A stretch of DNA of 64,000 nt from a virus, in the IMG/VR virus record IMGVR_UViG_3300010885_061525, positions 26,575-90,574 of that record, one strand, 5' to 3'. The notes under the pieces are model-generated. The model had not been told where the DNA came from, searched no databases, and saw nothing but the letters and a program-made list of their open reading frames with translations. Position 1 is the stretch's first letter. Each line of letters begins with the position of its first letter. Position numbers and translations under genes: made by a program. Positions 27,113 to 37,522 of this stretch are shown here, piece after piece.

Positions 27113-27899
27113 TTCTTAATACTCCTGATGCTATTCTTTGTCCAATCCAATTGATTCCATGATCGTAAGAATAAAAATCAAATATATCCATTTCTCCAGA
27201 AGTTGGAGCATATCCGCTCGGTGTAAGTTTTGGATATCTATTTAATGCTGAAGTCCATTGTCCGGAAGGAAAATGTATGTTTCCATTCGCTTGCCCTGTT
27301 GCGGGCCAAGATAAATCTCTACTTCCTGAGCCATCCTGTACTACTACTAATCGAAGCCAATAAGCTCTGTCAGTAGCAGCATAATAGTCATTTAAAATAA
27401 AAGTTGGGGTTGATATGGAAACGGTAGTTGACGAAGAAGTTATCGTAGCCTTGAATACAGGGCCTGTTTCGGGGTTTATGCTTATGCTACTAACCAGCCC
27501 GAGATTATTCATTACATATCCAAATGGGCCTGCCCCAAAGTTTGAAATGGTTCCATTGGACACCCCTCCTCCGTTTGATATAAGATCTATATCTCCTCCT
27601 AAAGTAAATAATCCCCTATTACTATCTACGGTAAGGACTTTGTTTGATTGAAAAATACCATCAGAAACAGATCTATTGAGTTTATTTAAGTCATCAACTG
27701 AGGCTATTAAACTTGTCCCGGAAAGGGATATTGCCCCAGATACATCAACTCCTGAAGTAGATATGCTGATAATTGAATCAGTACCACCTCCATCCCCCAC
27801 TCTTTTAAGCGTGGAGTTTAAACCAGTATTACTATTACTTATTTTAAGTAAATCTATATAAGATTCAGAAGGCGTTTGTCCAGTTAAAGGTGTTCCCAT
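27105..27899 (-). CDS. Fibre-like structural protein
   Basis: A 264-residue Gly/Ser/Thr-rich protein: SGVDVSGAISLSGTSLIASV looks like the shaft repeats of fibre proteins, followed by LFTLGGDIDLISNGGG and a C-terminal globular part (FDFYSYDHGINWIGQRI). The likely role is a tail fibre or tip attachment protein. No chaperone domain or autoprotease is visible. Confidence 0.6.
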   Translation of the reverse strand: MGTPLTGQTPSESYIDLLKISNSNTGLNSTLKRVGDGGGTDSIISISTSGVDVSGAISLSGTSLIASVDDLNKLNRSVSDGIFQSNKVLTVDSNRGLFTLGGDIDLISNGGGVSNGTISNFGAGPFGYVMNNLGLVSSISINPETGPVFKATITSSSTTVSISTPTFILNDYYAATDRAYWLRLVVVQDGSGSRDLSWPATGQANGNIHFPSGQWTSALNRYPKLTPSGYAPTSGEMDIFDFYSYDHGINWIGQRIASGVLRNG

Positions 27900-27905
27900 A
27901 TTTAA

Positions 27906-28535
27906 TTATATACCCGACACGAATAGTTTTATTATTCCTGTCGAATCTCCATAAGAATCGCAAAATATAGTGATATATCCACTAGAGTCCGGATACGATC
28001 CGCTCATAACCATTTCTAAATAAGAACTTATTGCATCGTGACCGACTGTATTCAATGTAATACTATCATATTTTATTAATTCATTGTTTTCAGCATAAAC
28101 AAATAAACCAATAGATTGATCTATAAATCCCTCTCCGCTGTTATTAACAAAAAGAGGCATTGCTCCCGAAGTTGAAACCCTGTAAGCGCCCTTCGAGAAA
28201 AGAGTCATCTCATTTTTAACACCAGAAGTTCCTGCTGAGAAATATGGTATATATTCCCAATCTTGGCAAAAATTGGGCGCTCCTGTTGAGCATGAAATAT
28301 TATACGCAGACCACTGATTTCCTAAACTTTCCCAAGAGTTTGTTTTTGATATAGCTGCAAGATATAAAGATAAAGATTCTGTTTTAGTTTCTTTTGCTTG
28401 AAGAAATAAAGGCATTGCCCCAGAAGACACATTGCCCGTTCCAGATATAAACAATGACGCAGTTCCAGAGGCATTATCAAATGAACCTGTGAAGTATAAA
28501 TACGCTGCATTGTTTATTTTAATTGGAACAGACAT
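27906..28535 (-). CDS. Repeat-bearing structural protein
   Basis: A 209-residue protein with repeating beta units marked by SGAMPLF (residues about 36-42 and about 124-130), each followed by a strand such as LYLAA or LFVYAEN. It has the look of a small fibre or decoration protein. It lies two bases from the tape-measure stop and so is the next gene in the tail operon. Confidence 0.6.
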   Translation of the reverse strand: MSVPIKINNAAYLYFTGSFDNASGTASLFISGTGNVSSGAMPLFLQAKETKTESLSLYLAAISKTNSWESLGNQWSAYNISCSTGAPNFCQDWEYIPYFSAGTSGVKNEMTLFSKGAYRVSTSGAMPLFVNNSGEGFIDQSIGLFVYAENNELIKYDSITLNTVGHDAISSYLEMVMSGSYPDSSGYITIFCDSYGDSTGIIKLFVSGI

Positions 28536-28537
28536 TT

Positions 28538-31500
28538 TTACAATCCTGGAAGAGGTATATTGCTAGCCTGGAATACCTCTCTGAGTTTTCCAATAACATT
28601 ATCAAAAACCTTATCTCCAACGGTTCTCATTGACTCCTCTACCTTAGTAAGATCAAACGTAACGCTTATATCTTTGACTCCGCTTATTACTACATTTATC
28701 TGTTTTGGTATAGCGCTAATAGCAGCTGTTAGACTGCTTACTTGATCATTCATTATGCTTAAGTTTGCAGAAGTGGATTTGTCCATTTGCATTCTAGCCG
28801 ATTGTATTTCCGTAGCTATTTTTTGAGCGTCTTGTATGAGCTTGTTTGCTTGATCTACAGTTGATTTTATGTCTGTTGTTTTAACATCAATTCCTAAGGC
28901 TTGGAATTCTGGTCTGCTGGCTAAGGCCGCCTGTATAGCCGCAGCCAATTGCTCTCCACTTAAACCTGATTGTGTTAGCGTGTTAGCACCGATCTGTCTT
29001 GAAAAATCCATCAACTCAGTTAGTTGCTTTGTGCTTAGACCTGCAATTTGATTTTCTACAAGTCTAGCAACATTTTGGTTTGTTAGAATTGTATTTACGC
29101 CTTGATCCTTGGCGTTTGGAATGGCTCTTGTTATTGCCGCAGCTATATCATTGGCATTTCCTGCGGCTCTTGAAAGAGTCATTTTATTCATTGAATTATC
29201 AGCAGGAGTTCCTCCATATAACTTTCCAATAAGTGATTCTAACGTCGCCTTTTGTTCTGACAGCTTCTTGGATGTTATGTCTACTTGACTTCCGACTAAT
29301 TTAAACTGAGACTCCAACACCTCTAATGAATTTATTAAACCTCTCTCAATCGAGCTTCTTAAATTCATTAAACGGCCGCTAAGCTCGAATACGTTATCGC
29401 TTATATTAAAACTAGAATCTAAAGCAGCAAGTTGGCTCATTAGATCCTTTATGTATGGAAGCTCAAGAATGTTACTAGGAGCATTATTTGGCATTGATGG
29501 ATCTGCTGTCAGCGCCCTTTGAGCTTCTATACTTGTTTGTAATTGTTTGATAATAGAAAGCTCGGAACCTGCCTTACTAGGATCCCTAGTTGATATTGCT
29601 GCTGTTAACTCTGAGAGCGGATTAGCGGTCGTTGACTCAGGCGCTCTTGGCAGCTCAACTGCTCGCGCTGCTGTCGGAGGGACTTTTGGAAGTTTCTCGT
29701 CTGCTAATAGTTTACCTTGTGCGGCGAGATTAGTATTATCACTTTCTTTAATTGCATCAGAGACATTCGGACCAAGGGAGTTATGGCCTCTACTTTTATC
29801 TTTTCTGCTCTGCTGTATCACCTTCTGCATTATTACTCTTGCTTTATCTAACCGAGACTCTCTATCTTCCGACAACCCCCGCTGTTCTGCAGTATTAGGT
29901 AGCTGAGCTTGTAAACCATAAGGCAATCTCTCTTCTACAGCTGGAAATTTATATGTTTGGTTAGACCTGAGCACGTCCCCAGGTTGCTGTGCCGCAGTAC
30001 TAGGTTCCTGAATTGATAAATCATCAGATTGACCTCTAGTTTTTGCGTCTTTCACTTCCAATATCACTCGGTCCATTTTCGCTCTTGCGTCATCTAACCG
30101 AGACTCTCTATCTTTCGACAACCCCCGCTGTTCTGCAGTATTAGGTAGCTGAAGTTCTAAATTAGGACTTAGTTTGGCGTCTAATTTTAATCTCCTATAA
30201 GTCTTAGGTGGATCATCAGATTTACCTCTATTTTTATCGTTTGATGGTGATCGTTTGTCGTTAGTAGTAGTTGCATTTGAACTATTTACTACAGCTGACC
30301 CACTTTCAGTTTCTATATTTGTTTGTAATAGTCCAGCGGCAGTGGTCTTATTACCTATTATATTAGAGTTTGGTATATTTTGACGCTGGCTTAAGGCCTG
30401 TGTCTGAATATCTAAGGAAGCTTGAGCCGCCCCTCTTTGAGTTTTTAGACCAAGGGCGCCTTGAAAACCCTCTATAGTTGAGCGGTTGTCTGCAATAGCT
30501 TTGGCTAATTCAACTTGAGATTTATATGACTCTTGTTCAGCCGCAGCCCTTGCTTCTATTGTTTTTGCCTGTAATTCATATGCGTTATTTGCTAATGTTA
30601 TTAAGGCGTTTGCTTGAGCGATTTGGGCGGAACCAGCTTCGTCAACTCCTAAAAGTTTACTAGAATTAAACCCTCCGGTATTTTTATCTTGCAATGCCTT
30701 TCCTAATGCCTCTAGACTAAATGGTAACTTTCCTTGTGATCCTGATTTTTGAATAATATCAAATAATTTTTGTCCTGCGCTACCCAATCCCTTCAGATCG
30801 CCGAGCCTATCGTCTATGACTGCTCTCACGTCTTTTGCTGACTGAAATGTAGTTCCACTCGTAACCGATCCGCTTTTTGCTGCGGCCGCATCTTCTTCTT
30901 GAGTGGCCCTAGCTTGAAGCCCTCCAATCGCTTTTAAGCTTTCCGGCTCTAAATTAAGAAGTAAATTATTTTGAACATTCTTATCCGCTTGGCTGAATTG
31001 AATAAAAACTTCGTTGAGTGTGTTTTTTAATGACTGTATTTCAGGACTGTTTACTCTTTGAGCTTTTTGTCCAGTGATTGCTTCGATAGCGTTAGAAGCT
31101 GCTGCTACATTTCTATCGGTAGGATCTGTATTTATCTGCTGAATTGATCCAACCTTGAATGGAGAAGACAATATACCTTTAGTTGTTTCTAATTGAGTTG
31201 ATAGTCTTTGAGTTTCTGAAACAAGAACGCCTATTAAGGATGTTTGGCTTTTTATTGATGATGAAAGAGCGTTACTGAATACGTTTAATGAACGCTCCGC
31301 AGCATCTGATATTTCCGCTAATGATTTAAATGTAAACTTAAATCTAGTTATAGACGCAGTAAATACATCAGCCCCTTCTTCTACTGCTGTAAACTCGTCA
31401 CGTAAAGACTTGAATATTTTTTCCTCATCAAATTTAACTCCCTCAACAGTAAGTTTTTCGGCTAAAACTTTAGCGGTTTTCTCAGCAGCAGCTGTTCTTG

Positions 31501-34500
31501 TCTCAACATTATCTTGGCTCTCAGGTATCGATCTAGCATTTCTTTGGAAATTAGAAATGATTGTGTTTCTTACGAACTCAGCCGTTGCGGCAAGCCCTTT
31601 TTCCGCTTCAGCTATTTTTTCTTCATCGCCGCCAAAGGCTTGCTTGAGTGACTCTCTTATTTCCCCTTTATTTGTTTCGCTTGCTGACTTTCCAGCCCCT
31701 CCCGATATTAAAAAGTCTTGTATGCCACCAGTAGTTGTCGCTGCTCCTGTGCCAACTTTATATTGCTGACCCTTTTTCAAAAACCCATTCTTTAACGCTT
31801 GCTTTTGTATCTCTTGCACTTTTGCTATAGCTTTAAGATAATCCTCAGTGTCTTTATTTGCTGAAGGTAGGTCAAAATCCGTCTTTAATTCGCCAGAAGC
31901 TATCACTTTTTCAGCGGCGTTAAATCTGGATCCTCGATTAGATTGATCTCTAATTTTTCCCAACTCTTTTTCTTGAGCGTTTGATTCTGTAAGAGCGCCA
32001 TATGCAGATATTCCAGCAGAAGCAATAGCTGTTCCAGCAATAATGTATGGATTTCCGGTTAATAACGAAGCGGTGAGTCCTCCTAGAGCGCCACCTTGGA
32101 CTGAAGATGATGCAATATTTTGATTAGCATCACTCATATCCGTCATAGGAAGAATAGTATTTACTATGGCTGGAGCCGCTGTAGCCGCAGCTAGTCCATA
32201 CAAAGGATTTATTCCACCCGAAAGTCTTCCAATTAAGTTTCTACCGCCACCTCTTGCTGCTCCAGCAGCAGCACCAGCAACTCCTGCAGGTATTCCTCCT
32301 CCCGCGCCTCCTGGTCTTATTGCCGCCGCCATTCCTATAGCCTGCCCTCCAGCCCCTGGAGGTCTAATTGTTTCTATAGCGGTTCTTAATCTATCGAGAG
32401 ACTGAGTATTTAATCTAACACTGTTTTGCCCCGCAACATAGGCTCTTATAGATCCTCTTAAAACTGCTACTATTCCTACTGTTATAGCGCCTTGCGCTAA
32501 AGGATTCAATACATCCGCCCCTTTTACTGGGCCAATTCTTGCCTCTGGAACTGCTGACAGTATCGAACCCAATCCTACAGGAATTCTTAGTATGGCTTTA
32601 GTTCCGGGGTTATTATAAATTCCTTCTATGAATCTAAGGTAACTAGCTCTTATCTTATCAATAGCTGGGCCTATATCATCTAAGCGTCTTCTGGCGTCGT
32701 TCACTATGGAATCGGACGCCCCCGCGCTTAATTCTAGAATTCTAGTTTCAACTTCTTTTAATCCGTCTAAAAGAGACGCAAGCCTTCCTACAGACCTTAC
32801 ATCAACGATTGACGCTAGCGATTGCGTTGCACCTTGACTCTTGCTAATTTTTTGGTATTCCGTAGCTAAAGATATAAGTCTTTCGTATGGATCAGATATA
32901 TTATCAACGTCAACTCCCAACTTTCTCATAGCCGCTTCGGCTCTAGGAGTGTTAATTCTAACAGAAAGGCTTTTCAAAAACGTTCCGATTGCAGGAGCGG
33001 CCTCTCTAGTCTTTTCTCTTAACACAGTAACTAACTTTATATAGTCTTCAAAGTTTCCTCCTACAGCAGCAAACGATCCTCCTCCTCGTTTAATAGCTTC
33101 GAATAAATCTTGTGCTTCAACAGCATATGCCTTTGAATACTCATTGACCAACCCTAATATGTACGGGGTTTCTGACAATGATCTATTAAACTGATTTACT
33201 GTAGCAATCAATCCGTCAATTACTTCCGCCGAGCTTCCGAAGCTGGGACCAAGAGTAGCAAAAGATACCGCTCTAATAGTCTCATCAAATCCCGGCTTTC
33301 CTCTACTAAATCCTGCCGCAGCAAGAGTCTTGGCTGATACAGCTAAAGATTTAGCAGTCTCCCCTGTAATCTCTGAAAGATCTAGAACTTGCTTCTTAGT
33401 TTTAGCTGCTGCTAATGACGCCTCATCAAATGATTCTGCTAATGAACCAGTGTTATTAAATCCTGAGTCAAAAATCTGCTCTATACTAGTAATTTCTTTT
33501 TCTAACAAGGCTGTTTCTACAATCGCTGCTCTTGAAGCTGATATTAATCCGTATAAACCAATCGCTCCAAAAGCGTAAGAAGCTAGTTTTTGCGTGGCCA
33601 GTCCCACTCTTGCTCCTACGCGATCAAAAGCAGACTCCCCATACTTCGCTATAATTTCAAATCCAGATTTAGATCCTTGTGAAACGGCAGCTAGGTCATC
33701 ATTGAATTGTCTCAGGCCTGCGCTCTGTTCACTCATTCTTTGCTGAGATCCGGTTCTTATTACCGACAATCTTTGACTTGGAATCTGTGTTAAATCTCTT
33801 CCCGCATCATCCCCCAATACCTGTCTTGTCGCCTGCGCTCTTAGTCTTTGTTGGTCTATTTGAATTGGTTTTAGAGGATCTCCGTTAGCATCAGAACCCC
33901 CTCTTCTAGAGAAATTGTTTACCGCCCGAGCCTGCTTTTCGAGAGCTAAAGTAGTTTGATCTATGAGTTTATTTATTGCCGCTATTTCTGCGACTTGGCG
34001 TCGTCTTTCTGTAGCTTCTTCTATTAATCTCTGACGATTTCTAGCGTTAGTAGCGGCTACACGTCTTTCGTTCTCGGCCTCAAGCGCTCCTTGCGCTTTA
34101 ATAGCCTCATTCTGAGCATTTGTCGCTACGACAATTTTGTTTCTAGTAGCTACATTCTCAGCAGCATCAGAAGAAGAAAGTGTTTGTCTGGCCGATGCTA
34201 ACGTTTTCACCTCTGGCCCAGAATCAGATTTTCTAACATTACTGCTTACAATTTTAGCTTCTATGTCTGCGTTAGAAGGAGCCGCGCCTCCTGTAAATGC
34301 AGCTTTTCTTCTTTCTAATTCTATTTGTTTTTCTATTAATCTACTTAGGCGTCCAATATTCTTTTCCGTTGCAACTTCTATATTAGCCCTAGCTGATATG
34401 ATTTGCAACTCCTGCTGTCTTTGATCCGATACAGGCTTGGTGGCGGAGGCCAATCTATCTCTTACCGCTCTTCTGTCAGGGTTCGCTAAATCCTCTTCGG

Positions 34501-37495
34501 TAATACCCAATCTTCTCAGAGCAAGCTCTCTTGGATTTCCTGCGGGAGCCACTTGAGTAACAGGACCTAAGCCTGACGGCGTAGAAGGAGCAGCTTCGCC
34601 CGTTTGCTTATTGAATACAACACCTTGTGTCGCTAACTTATCTTGTATTCTCAATCTTAGCTTAGCCTCATCTCTCATCACCTTTTCAATAGTTTGCTCA
34701 ATGAAAAGATTGTCTTTCCTGAGAGCGTTCAACGCCCTATTTTGTTCGGTGAGAGCTTTTATGTCTTCTTTTTGAAGTTTAATTGATGCATTTATTGATC
34801 TTAGCGCTTTTTCTGTCTCTGCTAATTTGGAGGTGTCAAGAACTGAAGATTCATTTACTTTAGTAGGGTCAGTTGCACTCATGCCAAAAGCGGCAGATCT
34901 AACTGCGTTCTTATTGCTTTCCAATAATGTTCGCGCGCCAGTTTCTCTCAGAGCTGATGTAGTAGCGGCAGGATCAATATTTGCTCGTAACACTCCAGCC
35001 TTAGCTGATAATCTATCCGAATCTTCTAATCTTTGCTTAACAACCCTTGCTCTTTCTAATTGATTTAATCTACCAAGAGTGCCAACTAACTCCTCGCTTC
35101 GTTGTGAAGCTATATTGGGCCTCGCCTCTTTTAGCCTTGTTAGAAGCTCCGGAGTTGGATTTTGCATTTGCTCCGGAGTCACATTCAATCTTTGAATAGC
35201 CTTTTCTCTTGCGTCTGAGAACTCGGGCTTTATTCCAACATTACTAAGAGATTTTCCAATTCTATTCTGAAGATTCTTTTCTTCTTGGACCGTTCTCTCT
35301 ACTATTGCTAAAACTTGCCTTCTTAGTTGAACGTCCGCAGATAGATTCCCCGTCATTTTTAAAGCAGCTTCAGCCTGCCGTTTCTCAAGATCAATGCCAT
35401 TAGCCTTTGCTTTGTTTATTGCGTTCTCAAGTTTTAATATTCTATCGTCGTATTCTTGAACTTTACCCGCTTGTTGATTTCTATCCGAAATGGCGGTTCT
35501 AAAATTTTTCCTACTCATCTCTACGCCGCCGCTTTCAAATGATTCTTTTTCAAGTTCCTTTCTTTTCCCAGTCGCCTCCGTCGCAATTTTCTGCGCGGAA
35601 TCTCTCTTTGCACGAATTTCAGTTAACTGCTTTTCAGCGTTCGTTATTCTGTTTATTCCTGCAACTTTATCAGCATCTGATCTCTTTTCATTTTCCGCCC
35701 TCTGTAACTCTATAGCCCGTATATTCTCTTGTGCGTTTTGTTCTTTGATAAGATTGGTTACAACTGATTTAGCCTGAGATTCTGCCTTTTTGGCTAAAGA
35801 TAACTTTTCATCAATACTTGCCATTTGAAGAAGTTTCAATCTCGCCGCAGAATTTGATTTATTCGTAGTTGCTTCTTGCACGTTTGCTGCTGCAGTAGTC
35901 CCCGCCTTCCCTCCTCCTTTACTAGCGTCCTCAAGGGCAGTTACTTTAGTCTGAGCCGCTTCCCGATTCTTATCGGCAGCTTCCCAAGCTTTATTCTTAG
36001 CTTCAGCAGCTTTTGTTGACGCCGCTATCACCGCATTATGCGCCGCCTCTGCTTTAGCAACCGCATCTACTTGAGACTTAATCTCCTTCCAAGTGTTAGC
36101 TTGAGCTTGATCAAGAGTTAATAACTTAGAGGCTTCTAGAATCGAATTCTTTCTGATCTGAAGCGTCCTTTCAGCTGAAGAGACGACAAGTTCACTTTTT
36201 GCAATGTCTGCTCGAATAGGAACAAGATCTGCTCCTTTTTTGACTTCGTCGAAAGCTCTATTGGCCGCAGATTTTTTGTCGGAGAAAGATTTAAGACTCG
36301 CGTCTCTGGCCTTAATATCTGTTTTTCCAGGGTTCGCTTTACCATAATCTGAAGCGGCTTTGTCATAAGCCTTTTGCGCAGCATCCGATGCTTTTCTTAA
36401 ACTACCTAATTGATCATTTCTAACCGTTTCGGCACTGCTCAACTTTCCTTGCAGTGTAGTCAATTCCAGTTTAGCGTATGTCAGACTCCTTGACTCGTCT
36501 TTAAGCTGCTTTTTAGCGTCTCGTGTTTTTAGCGCATCCTCTTGTTTTTTACTAAACGCTTCCTCGGCTGCACGATTTTTTTGCTTGATAGCAACGTCAA
36601 GCGCGCTTCCTGTAGCACTAGGAGTTATCCCATTTTTTAAGTTGTCTTTGACGAGTTTGGCTTCTTCCGCAGCCCGCTTTGCTCGCATAGTTTCTATCTT
36701 TTTGGAGGTTAAGTCGTCCTGAGCTATAGCTATAGCTTTATCAGTCGGCTTCGCAGCGTTCTGAGCTTTTTGCGCTTGCTCTAATAATAAACCCTTACTC
36801 TTTAAATCTTCTTCAGCGCCTTTAATGATCCCAGGTCTATCTGCAGCAGTAGTTTTTGAAACATTAGAAGCGTTTATAAAAGCCTGCTTAGCCTTGTCTC
36901 TGGCACTAGTAAGCGGATTTAGCCGTTCCGCAGCCGCGCTTCTATCGGCCTTTACTTGAGCAAGATGTTCAGCTAACTTGGCAGCACGAGTTGAAGCTCC
37001 TATTATTTTACTGTCAAATTTTCTAACAGGCTCTAATTCTGGAGCCACTTGTATTTTTACAACTTTACTGGCGGATTTCTGTACAGTCTCAACGGCATTT
37101 TTAATAAGAGCGAGTTTTCCAAGTTCCTGCTCCGCGTTTGGGACAAACGTTGAGTTGTTACGGATAGCCGCCATGACCGTCTTGATACTGGTCAGAAGTG
37201 GTGGTATTAATGCTAATTTTCCAGCGGCATTGGTAAGCTCATTAGTGTTCAACACTATTGACGGAGCTATTTTTGCTTTGCCTATAGTATTTTGAAGATC
37301 GGTTACAAGACTATTTGCCGCACTTGTTACCTGTCCTATTTTGCCTATGTCAAAATCAACCGCAACCTTTTTTCTGATTGTGCTACTGCCTACACTTTTG
37401 GATATTCCAGCCAACGCATCTGTAACGTTTGAGGATATGTTAACCCTACTAACGTCTATCTGAGCCGCAAAATTAAGAAGAAAGTTGTCAGCCAA
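28538..37495 (-). CDS. Tail tape measure protein
   Basis: A 2985-residue protein starting at TTG 37495, with GAGGAA eight bases upstream. The first 1100 or so residues are Ala/Lys/Glu-rich coiled coil. The central region EITGETAKSLAVSAKTLAAAG and LLDGLKEV matches tape-measure proteins, and hydrophobic Gly/Ala stretches lie near residues 1700-1850 (GGIPAGVAGAAAGAARGG). At about 0.15 nm per residue it predicts a tail near 450 nm. A 60-bp direct repeat codes for two LPNTAEQRGLS segments 82 residues apart. It measures tail length and is ejected at infection in known systems. Confidence 0.9.
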   Translation of the reverse strand: MADNFLLNFAAQIDVSRVNISSNVTDALAGISKSVGSSTIRKKVAVDFDIGKIGQVTSAANSLVTDLQNTIGKAKIAPSIVLNTNELTNAAGKLALIPPLLTSIKTVMAAIRNNSTFVPNAEQELGKLALIKNAVETVQKSASKVVKIQVAPELEPVRKFDSKIIGASTRAAKLAEHLAQVKADRSAAAERLNPLTSARDKAKQAFINASNVSKTTAADRPGIIKGAEEDLKSKGLLLEQAQKAQNAAKPTDKAIAIAQDDLTSKKIETMRAKRAAEEAKLVKDNLKNGITPSATGSALDVAIKQKNRAAEEAFSKKQEDALKTRDAKKQLKDESRSLTYAKLELTTLQGKLSSAETVRNDQLGSLRKASDAAQKAYDKAASDYGKANPGKTDIKARDASLKSFSDKKSAANRAFDEVKKGADLVPIRADIAKSELVVSSAERTLQIRKNSILEASKLLTLDQAQANTWKEIKSQVDAVAKAEAAHNAVIAASTKAAEAKNKAWEAADKNREAAQTKVTALEDASKGGGKAGTTAAANVQEATTNKSNSAARLKLLQMASIDEKLSLAKKAESQAKSVVTNLIKEQNAQENIRAIELQRAENEKRSDADKVAGINRITNAEKQLTEIRAKRDSAQKIATEATGKRKELEKESFESGGVEMSRKNFRTAISDRNQQAGKVQEYDDRILKLENAINKAKANGIDLEKRQAEAALKMTGNLSADVQLRRQVLAIVERTVQEEKNLQNRIGKSLSNVGIKPEFSDAREKAIQRLNVTPEQMQNPTPELLTRLKEARPNIASQRSEELVGTLGRLNQLERARVVKQRLEDSDRLSAKAGVLRANIDPAATTSALRETGARTLLESNKNAVRSAAFGMSATDPTKVNESSVLDTSKLAETEKALRSINASIKLQKEDIKALTEQNRALNALRKDNLFIEQTIEKVMRDEAKLRLRIQDKLATQGVVFNKQTGEAAPSTPSGLGPVTQVAPAGNPRELALRRLGITEEDLANPDRRAVRDRLASATKPVSDQRQQELQIISARANIEVATEKNIGRLSRLIEKQIELERRKAAFTGGAAPSNADIEAKIVSSNVRKSDSGPEVKTLASARQTLSSSDAAENVATRNKIVVATNAQNEAIKAQGALEAENERRVAATNARNRQRLIEEATERRRQVAEIAAINKLIDQTTLALEKQARAVNNFSRRGGSDANGDPLKPIQIDQQRLRAQATRQVLGDDAGRDLTQIPSQRLSVIRTGSQQRMSEQSAGLRQFNDDLAAVSQGSKSGFEIIAKYGESAFDRVGARVGLATQKLASYAFGAIGLYGLISASRAAIVETALLEKEITSIEQIFDSGFNNTGSLAESFDEASLAAAKTKKQVLDLSEITGETAKSLAVSAKTLAAAGFSRGKPGFDETIRAVSFATLGPSFGSSAEVIDGLIATVNQFNRSLSETPYILGLVNEYSKAYAVEAQDLFEAIKRGGGSFAAVGGNFEDYIKLVTVLREKTREAAPAIGTFLKSLSVRINTPRAEAAMRKLGVDVDNISDPYERLISLATEYQKISKSQGATQSLASIVDVRSVGRLASLLDGLKEVETRILELSAGASDSIVNDARRRLDDIGPAIDKIRASYLRFIEGIYNNPGTKAILRIPVGLGSILSAVPEARIGPVKGADVLNPLAQGAITVGIVAVLRGSIRAYVAGQNSVRLNTQSLDRLRTAIETIRPPGAGGQAIGMAAAIRPGGAGGGIPAGVAGAAAGAARGGGRNLIGRLSGGINPLYGLAAATAAPAIVNTILPMTDMSDANQNIASSSVQGGALGGLTASLLTGNPYIIAGTAIASAGISAYGALTESNAQEKELGKIRDQSNRGSRFNAAEKVIASGELKTDFDLPSANKDTEDYLKAIAKVQEIQKQALKNGFLKKGQQYKVGTGAATTTGGIQDFLISGGAGKSASETNKGEIRESLKQAFGGDEEKIAEAEKGLAATAEFVRNTIISNFQRNARSIPESQDNVETRTAAAEKTAKVLAEKLTVEGVKFDEEKIFKSLRDEFTAVEEGADVFTASITRFKFTFKSLAEISDAAERSLNVFSNALSSSIKSQTSLIGVLVSETQRLSTQLETTKGILSSPFKVGSIQQINTDPTDRNVAAASNAIEAITGQKAQRVNSPEIQSLKNTLNEVFIQFSQADKNVQNNLLLNLEPESLKAIGGLQARATQEEDAAAAKSGSVTSGTTFQSAKDVRAVIDDRLGDLKGLGSAGQKLFDIIQKSGSQGKLPFSLEALGKALQDKNTGGFNSSKLLGVDEAGSAQIAQANALITLANNAYELQAKTIEARAAAEQESYKSQVELAKAIADNRSTIEGFQGALGLKTQRGAAQASLDIQTQALSQRQNIPNSNIIGNKTTAAGLLQTNIETESGSAVVNSSNATTTNDKRSPSNDKNRGKSDDPPKTYRRLKLDAKLSPNLELQLPNTAEQRGLSKDRESRLDDARAKMDRVILEVKDAKTRGQSDDLSIQEPSTAAQQPGDVLRSNQTYKFPAVEERLPYGLQAQLPNTAEQRGLSEDRESRLDKARVIMQKVIQQSRKDKSRGHNSLGPNVSDAIKESDNTNLAAQGKLLADEKLPKVPPTAARAVELPRAPESTTANPLSELTAAISTRDPSKAGSELSIIKQLQTSIEAQRALTADPSMPNNAPSNILELPYIKDLMSQLAALDSSFNISDNVFELSGRLMNLRSSIERGLINSLEVLESQFKLVGSQVDITSKKLSEQKATLESLIGKLYGGTPADNSMNKMTLSRAAGNANDIAAAITRAIPNAKDQGVNTILTNQNVARLVENQIAGLSTKQLTELMDFSRQIGANTLTQSGLSGEQLAAAIQAALASRPEFQALGIDVKTTDIKSTVDQANKLIQDAQKIATEIQSARMQMDKSTSANLSIMNDQVSSLTAAISAIPKQINVVISGVKDISVTFDLTKVEESMRTVGDKVFDNVIGKLREVFQASNIPLPGL
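29847..30152. repeat. Direct repeat inside the tape measure gene
   Basis: The 60-base segments 29847-29906 and 30093-30152 differ at one base and are 246 bases (82 codons) apart. They encode LPNTAEQRGLS(K/E)DRESRL twice, in frame. Confidence 0.85.
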
Positions 37496-37516
37496 TGTAT
37501 TCCTCGCTTATAAGAA

Positions 37517-37522
37517 ATACAC
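37517..37522 (-). promoter_or_regulatory. GTGTAT promoter-like element
   Basis: GTGTATTTC on the minus strand, 21 bases before the TTG of the tape measure gene, overlapping the stop of the gene before it. Confidence 0.4.

Noticed and set aside
28560-37295. Many plus-strand open frames opposite the tape measure gene
   Set aside because: They mirror Ala/Glu/Lys-rich codons of the long minus-strand gene, have no ribosome sites and no recognisable domains.
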